This document shows, piece by piece, positions 28,399-37,555 of a stretch of 64,000 nt of DNA. Numbering within the stretch: the stretch's first letter is position 1; every line of letters begins with the position of its first letter. Below the pieces are notes generated by a model. It was not told the origin of the DNA, did no database searches, and saw nothing but the letters and a program-made list of their open reading frames with translations. A program made the translations under genes and the position numbers. The DNA comes from Alphaproteobacteria bacterium (GTDB lineage: Bacteria > Pseudomonadota > Alphaproteobacteria > Micropepsales > Micropepsaceae), in contig JAGOBA010000009.1 of the NCBI GenBank assembly GCA_017983635.1, forward strand, positions 97,719-161,718, in the 5' to 3' direction.

Positions 28399-29331
28399 GT
28401 GACTAAGAACTGCATTCTCGTTGGGGCGCCGGTTGAGTCGGGGCAGCGGGTGCCCGGGTGTGTCATGGGACCGGCGGCCTATCGCGTGGCCGGGCTGGCG
28501 TCGATGCTGGAGGAGCTTGGGCATCGTGTCACCGATTGGGGCGACGCGAAGGTCGATCCCACCGCGACGCCGCTGCGCCGCTCGGTGCGTGAGGTTCATG
28601 CGGAGACAGAGACGTTTCGCTGGACAGTGGCTCTGGCCGAGGTAGCAGAGCGCGCGATGGCGTCCGGCTTTCCGATTTTCTTGGGCGGCGATCATGCGAT
28701 GGCGCTGGGCACCGTTTCCGGTGTGGCGGCGCATGCGAAGGCCGTGGGGCGGCCGCTCTTCGTTTTGTGGCTTGATGCGCATTCGGACTTTCACACGCCG
28801 TCGACGACGGACAGCGGGAACTATCACGGTATGCCGGTTGCCTATCTTGCCGGGCGCGAGGGGTTCGATGCGTTGCCGCCGTTTCCGGCGCCGGTGCCGG
28901 ACGGAAACATCTGCTTGTTCGGTATTCGCTCGGTCGACGAGGGCGAGCATTCGGCGTTGCTGCGCCGGCAGGTCGCGGTGAACGACATGCGGGTGCTCGA
29001 CGAGCGGGGGATTATCGCGCCGCTACGCGAGTTCCTGCAGAAGGTCGAGCATGCGAAGGGCTTGTTGCATGTTTCGTTGGATGTCGACTTTCTGGATCCG
29101 TCGATTGCGCCCGGCGTCGGTACGACGGTGCCGGGCGGGGCGACGTTTCGCGAGGCGCACTTGGTGATGGAGATGCTGCACGAGCAGAAGCTCGTGACGT
29201 CGCTCGACCTGGCCGAACTCAATCCGTTCTTGGATGAGCGCGGGCGGACGGCGCGGTTGATGGTGGATCTCGTCGCCAGTCTCATGGGACGCAAGGTGTT
29301 CGACCGCCCGACGCGCACTCACGGAGGTTAG
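28399..29331 (+). CDS. rocF: Arginase
   Basis: 310 residues. Hydrolyses arginine to ornithine and urea. All manganese-binding motifs are present: FLGGDHAMA, LWLDAHSDFH, GNYHGMP and VSLDVDFLDP. GTG start at 28399 follows GGAG. Five bases separate it from the ornithine cyclodeaminase gene, so the pair converts arginine to proline plus urea and ammonia. Confidence 0.93.
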   Translation: MTKNCILVGAPVESGQRVPGCVMGPAAYRVAGLASMLEELGHRVTDWGDAKVDPTATPLRRSVREVHAETETFRWTVALAEVAERAMASGFPIFLGGDHAMALGTVSGVAAHAKAVGRPLFVLWLDAHSDFHTPSTTDSGNYHGMPVAYLAGREGFDALPPFPAPVPDGNICLFGIRSVDEGEHSALLRRQVAVNDMRVLDERGIIAPLREFLQKVEHAKGLLHVSLDVDFLDPSIAPGVGTTVPGGATFREAHLVMEMLHEQKLVTSLDLAELNPFLDERGRTARLMVDLVASLMGRKVFDRPTRTHGG

Positions 29332-29336
29332 AGACT

Positions 29337-30383
29337 ATGCCCGCTCCCTCAAGCCTTGCGCTTGTGCCGTTCATCAGTGTCGAGAACATGATGCGTTTTG
29401 TGCTGCATGTGGGGCTTGAGCGCGTGCTCGTCGAGTTGGCGGCGGAAGTCGAGGCCGACTTTCGGCGCTGGGAGAGTTTCGACAAGACGCCGCGGGTGGC
29501 GAGCCACTCCGACGTTGGTGTGATCGAGTTGATGCCGACGTCGGACGGTGAGTTCTACGGCTTCAAGTACGTCAACGGGCATCCGAAGAATATGCAGGCC
29601 GGCCTGCAGACCGTGACGGCGTTCGGCGTTCTGGCCGACGTGTCGACGGGGTATCCGTTGCTGCTGTCGGAAATGACTATTTTGACGGCGCTGCGCACGG
29701 CGGCGACGTCGGCGATGGCGGCGAAGCATCTGGCGCCGAAGGGTGCGAAGACGATGGCGATGATCGGCAACGGCGCGCAGTCGGAGTTTCAGGCACTGGC
29801 GTTTCGGGCGCTGTGCGGTGTCGAACACGTGCGGCTCTACGACATCGATCCGGCGGCGACGCGCAAGGCAGCGGCGAATTTGGCAGGCACGGGATTGCGC
29901 GTGACGCCGTGCGCGAGTGCGGAGGCTGCCATCGAAGGGGCGCAAATCATTACCACCTGCACTGCGGACAAGCAGTTCGCGACGATCCTCACGGACAACA
30001 TGGTGGGCTCGGGCGTGCACATCAACGCGATCGGCGGCGATTGTCCGGGCAAGACGGAGTTGCACCGCGACATCCTTCTGCGCTCCGACATCTTCGTCGA
30101 ATACACGCCGCAGACGCGGATCGAAGGGGAGATACAGCAGCTTGCCGCCGATCACCCGGTGACGGAACTTTGGCGGGTGATCGGCGGCCAAGCGCCCGGA
30201 CGGACTAACGCGAAGCAGATCACGCTGTTCGACGGCGTAGGCTTTGCGATCGAAGACTTCGCGGCGCTGCGCTATGTGCACGCGCGAGTGCAGGGGGCGT
30301 CGTTCGTGCAGAATCTCGACATGATCGCGGACCCGGACGACCCGCGCGATCTTTATGGGATGCTGATGCGCGCGAAGGGGTGA
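29337..30383 (+). CDS. ocd: Ornithine cyclodeaminase
   Basis: 348 residues. Converts ornithine to proline and ammonia with NAD. Matches the OCD/mu-crystallin family: KYVNGHPKNMQAGLQTVTAF for substrate, GNGAQSEFQALAF for the nucleotide loop, IITTCTADKQF, then INAIGGDCPGKTEL. Operon with arginase. Confidence 0.93.
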   Translation: MPAPSSLALVPFISVENMMRFVLHVGLERVLVELAAEVEADFRRWESFDKTPRVASHSDVGVIELMPTSDGEFYGFKYVNGHPKNMQAGLQTVTAFGVLADVSTGYPLLLSEMTILTALRTAATSAMAAKHLAPKGAKTMAMIGNGAQSEFQALAFRALCGVEHVRLYDIDPAATRKAAANLAGTGLRVTPCASAEAAIEGAQIITTCTADKQFATILTDNMVGSGVHINAIGGDCPGKTELHRDILLRSDIFVEYTPQTRIEGEIQQLAADHPVTELWRVIGGQAPGRTNAKQITLFDGVGFAIEDFAALRYVHARVQGASFVQNLDMIADPDDPRDLYGMLMRAKG

Positions 30384-30785
30384 CTATGAGAGGCGACGGA
30401 TCAGACCAGCCATGTCGTCGAGCCAGCCTGCGCTGGAGTCGCTGTCGTCCCAGAGTTCTTGCAGTTCGGAGTTCTGCATGATGCGCTTCATCGCGTCGGC
30501 GGCGGTGTGGATTAGTGAGCCCGCCTTCAATCCGTGATCCGTTTGGAGCCAGTCTCTTAAGTCATCGGGCAGTTTCGCCGATGGCCTTCCGTGTAGGGCG
30601 GCTACAATTTCGGCGGCGGCGACGGCCTCCGAACAATCGGGTGCTTCGAGGTATTCGTCGGCGTCCATTGTGGTGATGTGCTCCAGCGTGTCGCGGAGCA
30701 TTTCGATCGTTGGGGTTTCAACGAAGTCGAGAAGCCAATCGAGGGCATCGTCGTTGGCGAAGCTGTCGGTAGCCCAGGCGCCCAT
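30384..30785 (-). CDS. DUF4259 family protein
   Basis: 133 residues, acidic, starting MGAWATDSFANDDALDWLLD, which is the DUF4259 signature. ATG 30785 has an AAGGA upstream and fits the family start better than GTG 30818. Soluble, function unknown. Tail-to-tail with ocd (no gap). Confidence 0.8.
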   Translation of the reverse strand: MGAWATDSFANDDALDWLLDFVETPTIEMLRDTLEHITTMDADEYLEAPDCSEAVAAAEIVAALHGRPSAKLPDDLRDWLQTDHGLKAGSLIHTAADAMKRIMQNSELQELWDDSDSSAGWLDDMAGLIRRLS

Positions 30786-30882
30786 GGCGGCTCGATCCTT
30801 TGTTGTTGGCTCTTTCACTAGCGCCGGCGGCGCGGTCTTGCACCGTGGTCATGCGTCTCACGCGGAGTTGATCAGCGCGGCG

Positions 30883-30921
30883 TTGACGGCCTCATCTCTT
30901 ATTATGTAAGACCTTACATAA
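30883..30921 (+). promoter_or_regulatory. Promoter and MarR operator abutting the start codon
   Basis: TTATGTAAG (30902-30910), two bases, CTTACATAA (30913-30921): a perfect 9+9 palindrome that ends one base before the marR ATG. A TTGACG -35 lies at 30883-30888, with a weak -10 within the palindrome. Repressor binding would block the promoter directly. Confidence 0.6.
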
Positions 30922-30922
30922 A

Positions 30923-31456
30923 ATGAGCGACTTCGTCTCAGGCAAGGGGCATGCGGCCTTCGGAACCCGGCTTCGGCGGTTGTCGGAGCGAATGGACCGC
31001 GACGTGCGGGAGCTTTATCGCACGCATGGGATCGATTTCGAGCCGAGTTGGTTTCCGATTTTTTCGGCGCTGTCGGAGTTGGGGGCGATGAGCGTTGGGG
31101 AACTGGCGGCGCATATGCGGATCACGCACGCGGCGGTCAGCCAGATTCGTGGACGGCTGCTGAAGGAGGGACTCGTGCGCGTCCGGGCCGACGTTTCGGA
31201 TCATCGGCGACAGATGCTGCAGTTGACGGATCGAGGAGAGGCATTGGTGGAGCGCCTCAGGCCGCTGTGGCGCGCGATTGCGGAAGTGACGGAGGCGCTG
31301 AACCGAGAGCATTCGCCGGCGCTGCTGGCGGAGTTGAGCGCGTTCGAAGGTGCGCTCGATCAGCGGTCGCTATTTGCGCGCGTGAACGAGGCGGCAAGCA
31401 AGCCGGCTCAAATCAGAGTTCGTAAACTCAAGGGGAAGTCACATGGGATTCGTTAG
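30923..31456 (+). CDS. MarR-family transcriptional regulator
   Basis: 177 residues. Winged helix (MSVGELAAHMRITHAAVSQI) and wing (ADVSDHRRQMLQLTDRG). No Shine-Dalgarno precedes the ATG; the operator palindrome occupies that space, so the transcript is probably leaderless and autorepressed. The last 14 bases overlap the S41 peptidase gene. Confidence 0.88.
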   Translation: MSDFVSGKGHAAFGTRLRRLSERMDRDVRELYRTHGIDFEPSWFPIFSALSELGAMSVGELAAHMRITHAAVSQIRGRLLKEGLVRVRADVSDHRRQMLQLTDRGEALVERLRPLWRAIAEVTEALNREHSPALLAELSAFEGALDQRSLFARVNEAASKPAQIRVRKLKGKSHGIR

Positions 31457-32759
31457 TCGCCGGTTGACGCTGGCATGTGCGGTGGTGCTCGCACTAGGGA
31501 CGGCTGCCGCCGCGGTGCCAACGCTCACACGCGAGCAAGGGCGCGCCGCGGTGGATGAAGTGCTTCGTCTTGTTGGGGCACACTATGTGTTTCCCGACAA
31601 GCGGGCGGCAATCGTTGCAGCGGTGAAAGCCGCCCGCGATGCCGGCGCCTACGACGTCGCCAATCCGCAAGAGATGGCGGAGAAGCTTACCGCGGATCTC
31701 TCGAAGGCGAGCGGCGACGGGCATTTGTACATGAACTACAATCCGGCGCAGTTTGCGGACCTCTCTCGTCCTGCGGCTGGCAGGCACGAGCCGTCGCGGT
31801 TCGAGCTCGATGCGGGCCGCGAGCGCAACGACGGGTACGAGGAGCAAAAAGTGCTCGCGGGCAACGTACGTTACGTGCGGGTCTCCGGGTTTGTTTGGTC
31901 GGAGAAGACGACACCGCCGATCATCGATGCGGCCGCTCGGTTCCTGAGCAATGGCGATGCGATTGTTATCGATTTGCGTGGTAACGGCGGCGGCCATGCG
32001 GAAGCGGTGAAGCGGCTCGTTAGCTATTTCTTTGCGGGCGGATCACCGGCGTTGATGAGCTTCCACGACGGGATCAGCGGGAGAACGGAGGTCAATCGTG
32101 CGGTCGCAAAGCTGCCGTCGCCACGGCTCGCCGGCAAGCCGCTCTATGTGCTGACAGACCGCGGAACGGGATCGGCGGCGGAGGAGTTCGCCTATCATAT
32201 TCAGCAGTTCAAGCTTGGAACGTTGGTCGGCGAACCGACGGCGGGCGCTGCGAACAACAATCAACTGTTTGCGGTCGCGCCGTTTTTCGTCGCGAGCGTT
32301 TCGGTCGGACGGCCGGAGCATCCGGTGAGCCACACAAACTGGGAGAAGGTCGGTGTAGCGCCGCATGTGGCAACGCCGTCCACCGACGCAATCAATCAGG
32401 CACATCTGATGGCCCTCAAGACCTTGGCAGCCGGCGGCTCGCAGGCGCAGAAAGATGGCTACAATTGGGACATTGTAGGGCTTGAGGCGATGCTGAAACC
32501 GTTGCCAATGTCGACGGAGATGCTGGACGCTTATGTCGGCACCTATGGGGTGCGTCGGATTTGGCGCGAAGGTACGACGCTAAAGTTCCAGCGCGAGCAG
32601 CGGCCACCGACTGAGCTTACCGCGATGGGGCCGGATCTGTTCGGACTTGCGAATACCGGGTCCGTTCGGCTGAAGTTCCGCCGTGAAAACGGGCGCGTCA
32701 CGGGCTTTGAACAGGTGTCCAAGCTTGGTGTTGTGGGTGTTGTGGAGCGGACGGGATAA
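31443..32759 (+). CDS. S41-family serine peptidase (IRBP/tail-specific-protease-like)
   Basis: 438 residues with signal peptide (ACAVVLALGTAAAAVP). The catalytic domain has IDLRGNGGGHAEAV (177-189) and the nucleophile Ser244 in GTGSAAEEF. It lacks a PDZ domain and begins with the helical S41 N-domain, then ends with a lipocalin-like C-terminal ~90 residues. Periplasmic. Co-transcribed with the MarR regulator (14-base overlap). Confidence 0.87.
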   Translation: MGFVSRRLTLACAVVLALGTAAAAVPTLTREQGRAAVDEVLRLVGAHYVFPDKRAAIVAAVKAARDAGAYDVANPQEMAEKLTADLSKASGDGHLYMNYNPAQFADLSRPAAGRHEPSRFELDAGRERNDGYEEQKVLAGNVRYVRVSGFVWSEKTTPPIIDAAARFLSNGDAIVIDLRGNGGGHAEAVKRLVSYFFAGGSPALMSFHDGISGRTEVNRAVAKLPSPRLAGKPLYVLTDRGTGSAAEEFAYHIQQFKLGTLVGEPTAGAANNNQLFAVAPFFVASVSVGRPEHPVSHTNWEKVGVAPHVATPSTDAINQAHLMALKTLAAGGSQAQKDGYNWDIVGLEAMLKPLPMSTEMLDAYVGTYGVRRIWREGTTLKFQREQRPPTELTAMGPDLFGLANTGSVRLKFRRENGRVTGFEQVSKLGVVGVVERTG

Positions 32760-32837
32760 GTTCCGGTCCAGCGCTGCGGGGCCACCGTTCGTGTGCTACA
32801 CGTTCGGTCGATTGTGTGAGGTCCTGGTGGCGGAAGG

Positions 32838-33539
32838 ATGAGCATTCAACTTGATGGGCTGAAGGGGCGTATTCAGGCGCTGCGGGCTAAGACGGTCGAC
32901 AACGGGTGCACCGAGAGCGAGGCGTTGGCGGCTGCCGCGAAGGTCGCGGAGCTGCTCGATCGCTACGACCTGTCGCTCAGCGATGTGGAGATCCGCGAGG
33001 CCGCGTGCGAGCAGCGGGCGTTCGAGACGCATCGCAAGAAGCGCGTGCCGCTGGATGGTTGTATCGGGGCGGTTGCTCATTTCTGCGATTGCCGGGTGTG
33101 GCGCGAGAAGAACGCCGAGGGCGAGACGCGCTACGTGTTCTTCGGGCTGCGTTCCGATGTCGAGGTGGCGCACTATCTGACCGAGCTGATCGACGGCGCG
33201 GTGCGGCACGAGCTCGGGCAGTACAAGACGGGCAAGGCCTATCAGAAGTTTCGCCACAACGAACGGCACTTGGCGAACTCGTCGTTCACGTTCGGCATGG
33301 TGGCGTCCATTGCGGCGAAGCTGATGGCGATGAAGGACGCGCGCGATGCGGCGAATGCCGGGACGGGGCGCGCACTTGTCGTTGTGAAGACCGCCGTCGT
33401 CGATGCGGAGCTTGCGAAGCTGAACCTGCGCTTGCGCCCGCAACGAAGCAGCAGTCGAATGGTGTCCGAGAGCGCCTATGAGGCCGGTGGGGCGGCCGGG
33501 GCGTCACTCGCGATCAATCCGGGGCTGAAGCGGGCGTGA
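32838..33539 (+). CDS. DUF2786/DUF7168-like protein
   Basis: 233 residues. The N-terminal ~45 (LKGRIQALRAKTVDNGCTES, EALAAAAKVAELLDRYDLSL) match DUF2786, found in phage-like and chromosomal proteins of unknown function. The middle (EVAHYLTELIDGAVRHEL) matches the associated domain. No phage genes flank it. Confidence 0.75.
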   Translation: MSIQLDGLKGRIQALRAKTVDNGCTESEALAAAAKVAELLDRYDLSLSDVEIREAACEQRAFETHRKKRVPLDGCIGAVAHFCDCRVWREKNAEGETRYVFFGLRSDVEVAHYLTELIDGAVRHELGQYKTGKAYQKFRHNERHLANSSFTFGMVASIAAKLMAMKDARDAANAGTGRALVVVKTAVVDAELAKLNLRLRPQRSSSRMVSESAYEAGGAAGASLAINPGLKRA

Positions 33540-33604
33540 GCGGGTGTTGCGTTCGGGCGCGATAGGCGCCAAAACCGAGCTCAGGTTATTCAGCGGAGAG
33601 AACC

Positions 33605-34387
33605 ATGAAGATCGATAAGAGCACGGCTGCGGTCGTAACGGGCGGCGCGTCGGGGTTGGGGAAGGCCAGCGCGCAGGCTTTGGCGGCGGCGGGGGCGAAG
33701 GTTGCGATCTTCGACGTCAATGTCGCGGGCGGTGAGGCTGTGGCGGCGGAACTCGGCGGCGTGTTCTGCAAAGTCGATATCACCAGCGAAGAGAGCGTCG
33801 TTGCGGGCTTCGAACGGGCGCGTGCGGCGCATGGCCAAGAGCGGGTCCTGGTGCACTGCGCAATGACGTCGAAGCGCGGCAAAACGCTGTCGTTCGACAA
33901 GGACACGCACTCGTACAAGCGGACGTCGACGGAAGACTACGCGTATGGGGTGAACGGCATTTTGGTCGCGAGTTATCGCTTGGCGTCGTTGTCGGCGCTG
34001 GGTATGGCAGGCACGCAAGCGCTTGAAGACGGCGAACGCGGTGTGATTACGCTTACGGCCTCGGTGGCGGCGCAGGATGCGCAGATCGGGCAAGTGATCT
34101 ATGGCTCGGCGAAGGCCGGCGTGAACGGGCTCGTGCTGCCGATGGCGCGCGATCTGATGGATCTCGGCATTCGGGTGAACTCGATCATGCCGGGAATTTT
34201 CGCGACGCCGCTGATGCTAGGCGCAACGCAGAAGGTGTTGGACAGCCTTGCGGCGTCGGTGCCGTTCCCGAAGCGTTTGGGTAAACCCGAAGAGTTCGGC
34301 AGTTTGGTGCTGGAGCTGACGCGCAATACTTACTTCAACGGCCAATGCCTGCGTCTCGACGGCGCGATCCGCATGGCGCCGCGGTGA
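33605..34387 (+). CDS. Short-chain dehydrogenase (HSD17B10-like)
   Basis: 260 residues. TGGASGLG (12-19), Tyr/Lys in YGSAKAG, and a type 2 3-hydroxyacyl-CoA dehydrogenase-like C-terminus (PFPKRLGKPEEFGSLVLEL). Likely beta-oxidation or branched-chain acyl-CoA metabolism. Confidence 0.87.
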   Translation: MKIDKSTAAVVTGGASGLGKASAQALAAAGAKVAIFDVNVAGGEAVAAELGGVFCKVDITSEESVVAGFERARAAHGQERVLVHCAMTSKRGKTLSFDKDTHSYKRTSTEDYAYGVNGILVASYRLASLSALGMAGTQALEDGERGVITLTASVAAQDAQIGQVIYGSAKAGVNGLVLPMARDLMDLGIRVNSIMPGIFATPLMLGATQKVLDSLAASVPFPKRLGKPEEFGSLVLELTRNTYFNGQCLRLDGAIRMAPR

Positions 34388-34593
34388 TTGCCTGACGGGG
34401 AACGCAGGTTAACGTCGCACCCTCTGGTTGAGGGTGTGGGGGTTAAATGGTTTTCACGGGCGTGAATTTCTTCGATTCCGGGTGGTTGTGGCGTTGAGGG
34501 GGCTTTTCGCAGCGGTCGCGGGATTGTTTAGTTGGGGGTCTTGGGCTGGCGTGATGGGACGCTTTTGGGGCTCAAGGCGTTGGGGTAGTTCCG

Positions 34594-36540
34594 TTGGACG
34601 TTTGGGCGGTTCTTTCGCTGATTGCTGACGTGTTTGCGCGCGCGCTCGACGCGGCGTCGACGTCGCTTGGGCCGATGGGCTCGCCGCGGGCGATCGCGGC
34701 GGCATGTTTGATCATGTCGGTGGTGCTGTTCGTGCTGGCGACGCTGCGTCGGGACGACGTTCCTCGGGACGGGCGGGCACCGAAGAAGCGCCGACGGCGG
34801 GGCAAGCTTACGGCCGATCAGGCCTTCACGGAGCATGCCGAGTTTTCGCCGCAGATCGTGGGTGACTTTTCACCGCTCAAGACGTTCGGTGACGATCGTG
34901 TTTGGCCAACCTTCGATGCGGGCGGCTCGTCGTTTGAGCCGGCGTCCGAAGTCATGGGTTCGACGCGAGAGATCCTGGCGCGGATCGAGCAGAAGCGCGG
35001 CTCGCGGGTGATTGCGATCATCCATCGCGAGAATATGGCGCGCGATCGTTTGGATCCGGTCGATCTTGAGGACGCGCTGACCGCCATCCGCAAGACGCCG
35101 CGGGACAAGCCGCTGGACATCATCATCCATTCACCGGGCGGTTGGATTTCCTGTGCGCAGCAAATTGCGCGGGCGATCAAGGCGCATCCGGCGAAGGTGA
35201 CGGCGTTCGTTCCCTATTTCGCTCTGGGGTCGACGACGTTCATGGCGTTTGCGGCCGACGAAGTGGTGATGAGCCCGCATGCGGCGCTTTCGCCAGTCGA
35301 TCCTTATGTCGCCTACGGTTCGGCGTCGTCGGTGATTGCGGGGATTAAGGGTAAGCCCATTCAAAAGGTCGCGGATGAGACGGTGATCTACGCCGACTTT
35401 GCGCGGAAGCTGCTCGATGAGGCGAAGCGCGTTACGTGCGAGCTGATGCATGACGGGCGCGACCATCAAGGCGTGTGCAAGCTGGCGGACGAGTTGGTGA
35501 GCGGCAAGTCCTATAGCTGGCGCGCGATAACGCCGGAGGCGGCGCGGGAGCTCGGGCTCAAGGTTTCGACGGCGATGCCGGCGGAAGTCTTCGAGTTGAT
35601 CCGTTCCTGCCGGCGCGACGGCGGTCACGATGCGACGGTGACCTACATCGAAGACGAGCACGCGCATGATCGCACGGGTCCGAAGCGGCCGCGGCTGACG
35701 TCATTCGCGGGCGCGCTCGATACCAGCGTGGTGCATATGATGGAGCGTTCCGGGACCGCCGTGCGGCGTGCGCCGCAGCGCGAGCAGAACTTGGTTTGGC
35801 TGGCGCAATCCGGTGGGCACGTGCCGGGGACGGCTGTCGATCGTGCGAAATCCCTGATCCGGCGGATCGAGCAGGAGCGCGGGTCGCGCGTGATCTGTGT
35901 GATCCACGGGCCGAACATGGAGAACGACGGCTTCGACTTCGACGATCTTGAAGATGTGTTGAGCGCGATCGTGGCCAGCGATCCGAACAAGCCGCTGGAT
36001 ATCGTGCTGCATACGATGGGCGGGAACTCGTTCACGGGACGTCAGATTGCGCGGGCGATCAAGAGTCACAAGGCGCGCAAGACGGTGTTCGTGCCTTACT
36101 TTGCGATGTCGGCGGGTTCGCGCATTTCGCTGGCGGCCGATCAGATCGTGATGGGCGAGCACGCGACGCTGGGGCCGATCGATACGCAGCTTTATGCGGG
36201 GCCCGCGCCGTCGATTGTGCAGCTCTTGAAGGTGAAGCCGCAGGACGCGATCAGCGACGAGTACCTGATCCTGGCTGAGGAAGCTCGCAAAGTGATGTTG
36301 GAAGGGCGGGCTACGGCGTGCGAGCTGCTTCAAGGGACGTACTCGCACGATGGCTCGTGCGGGATTGCCGACGAAATGATCAGCGGCAAGTGGACGCACG
36401 GCTTTCCGATTACGGTGAAAGCGGCGAAAGGGCTTGGTCTCAACGTTTCGACGCAGCTGCCGGACGTGTTTTACGATCTTGTTCGGTGCTTCAGACACGC
36501 GGACGGGGAAGACCCGAGCGTCCTTTTCATTCCGCGGTAG
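34594..36540 (+). CDS. Tandem Clp-fold SDH-type serine protease, one half inactive
   Basis: 648 residues. One N-terminal helix (about 32-51) then a basic stretch (RRDD...KKRRRRGK), so the body faces the cytosol. Two homologous domains of the SDH (serine dehydrogenase-type proteinase)/ClpP-SppA fold follow, about 125-340 and 415-635. Domain 2 keeps the expected active site: Ser506 (YFAMSAGS), His473 (LHTMGG) and Asp530 (GPID). Domain 1 aligns at the same spot as YFALGSTT with Gly212 where the serine should be, although His179 and Asp236 remain. Single-domain family members are about 280-320 residues. TTG 34594 is the likely start but not certain. Confidence 0.8.
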   Translation: MDVWAVLSLIADVFARALDAASTSLGPMGSPRAIAAACLIMSVVLFVLATLRRDDVPRDGRAPKKRRRRGKLTADQAFTEHAEFSPQIVGDFSPLKTFGDDRVWPTFDAGGSSFEPASEVMGSTREILARIEQKRGSRVIAIIHRENMARDRLDPVDLEDALTAIRKTPRDKPLDIIIHSPGGWISCAQQIARAIKAHPAKVTAFVPYFALGSTTFMAFAADEVVMSPHAALSPVDPYVAYGSASSVIAGIKGKPIQKVADETVIYADFARKLLDEAKRVTCELMHDGRDHQGVCKLADELVSGKSYSWRAITPEAARELGLKVSTAMPAEVFELIRSCRRDGGHDATVTYIEDEHAHDRTGPKRPRLTSFAGALDTSVVHMMERSGTAVRRAPQREQNLVWLAQSGGHVPGTAVDRAKSLIRRIEQERGSRVICVIHGPNMENDGFDFDDLEDVLSAIVASDPNKPLDIVLHTMGGNSFTGRQIARAIKSHKARKTVFVPYFAMSAGSRISLAADQIVMGEHATLGPIDTQLYAGPAPSIVQLLKVKPQDAISDEYLILAEEARKVMLEGRATACELLQGTYSHDGSCGIADEMISGKWTHGFPITVKAAKGLGLNVSTQLPDVFYDLVRCFRHADGEDPSVLFIPR

Positions 36541-36718
36541 AGTAACAGAAACGTCATCCACAGATGCGAGGCCGTCAGGTGTCATCGCATTGCACCTTTC
36601 GCGCGTGTCGTCGCGGGTGAACACACGTCAAGTCTTGATCGCTATTGCGTTTTCAGCGAAGGCTCACGGGTGAAGTTCGTCGGCCGGGGGGGCCGGCTTG
36701 GTGGGGAGTTTGCGGTTC

Positions 36719-37471
36719 ATGGACGTGAGCGTTTTTCTGTCGGATCCGGTCTTCGTTGGCGGGGCGGCGTTGTTGGGGCTTGGCGTCTTGGCTTTGCTCG
36801 CCGAGACGGTGTTTCCGTCAGTGCCAAAGGCTGCCGCTGCATCTGCTGCCAGCGTTAAGGTCGCGGCGGCGTCTGAGAAGGTCGACGTGGCGGCGGTCGT
36901 GGCTGAGGCTGCGGCGGTCGAATTGCCCAAGGATCCGGTGGCGGAGCAGCGCCGCTTCTTCGCGACGCTGGGCGCGGCGCTCAGTGTCGATGAAGACGCG
37001 CCGGTGGCGCTCGCTGCGCTGCATACGAACTTGACCAGCGAGATGTTCATGGAGCGCATGACGCTGGCCGTGAAGTCGTGGCGTCCGGACGGGTTCGCCG
37101 TCGGCGCGCGCGACATGCTGCTCAAGGCCGACGGCACGCCGCCCGACACGGTGGCCGGCAAGGTGCTTGAGGGCTACGAAGAGTTGAAAGCCGGGCACGT
37201 GAAGGCGGCGCTCGACGCATTCCTGGCCGGGATCGAAGCTGCGAAAGTGGCTGCAACGGCCGATCTCTCGAACCCGTGGCCGCATGCCTGGTCGGCGTTC
37301 GCCTGGCGCGGTTTGGCGCTGATCGCGGAGGAAGCGGGCGACGTGCAAGCGACGCTGGCGGGCCTCAAGGTCGCCTATCAGTCGATGCTCAACGCCTTTG
37401 AAGTAACCATGGAAAGCGCGATGACGAGCACGAGCGCGGCTCGCGCGCCGGAGCGGGCGAAGGCGGCCTAA
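36719..37471 (+). CDS. Membrane-anchored helical protein, unknown
   Basis: 250 residues from ATG 36719 with GGGGAG about 11 bases upstream (GTG at 36698 is an alternative). One N-terminal helix (VFVGGAALLGLGVLALLAETVF), an alanine/valine-rich linker, then a helical soluble domain (AALHTNLTSEMFMERMTLAV, then AGHVKAALDAFLAGIEAAK). It resembles TPR-like architecture but I see no clear repeats. Confidence 0.65.
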   Translation: MDVSVFLSDPVFVGGAALLGLGVLALLAETVFPSVPKAAAASAASVKVAAASEKVDVAAVVAEAAAVELPKDPVAEQRRFFATLGAALSVDEDAPVALAALHTNLTSEMFMERMTLAVKSWRPDGFAVGARDMLLKADGTPPDTVAGKVLEGYEELKAGHVKAALDAFLAGIEAAKVAATADLSNPWPHAWSAFAWRGLALIAEEAGDVQATLAGLKVAYQSMLNAFEVTMESAMTSTSAARAPERAKAA

Positions 37472-37555
37472 ACTCACCTGGGCCGCGAGTCCAAGGCTGG
37501 GGCTTCGCGGCCAAGGTTGTACCGGTGTGGCCGACTCGGGTGCTAGGGTCGGCCT

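Noticed and set aside
32838..33539. Prophage remnant based on DUF2786
   Set aside because: Only one domain; neighbours are ordinary metabolic and protease genes, with no integrase or structural genes.
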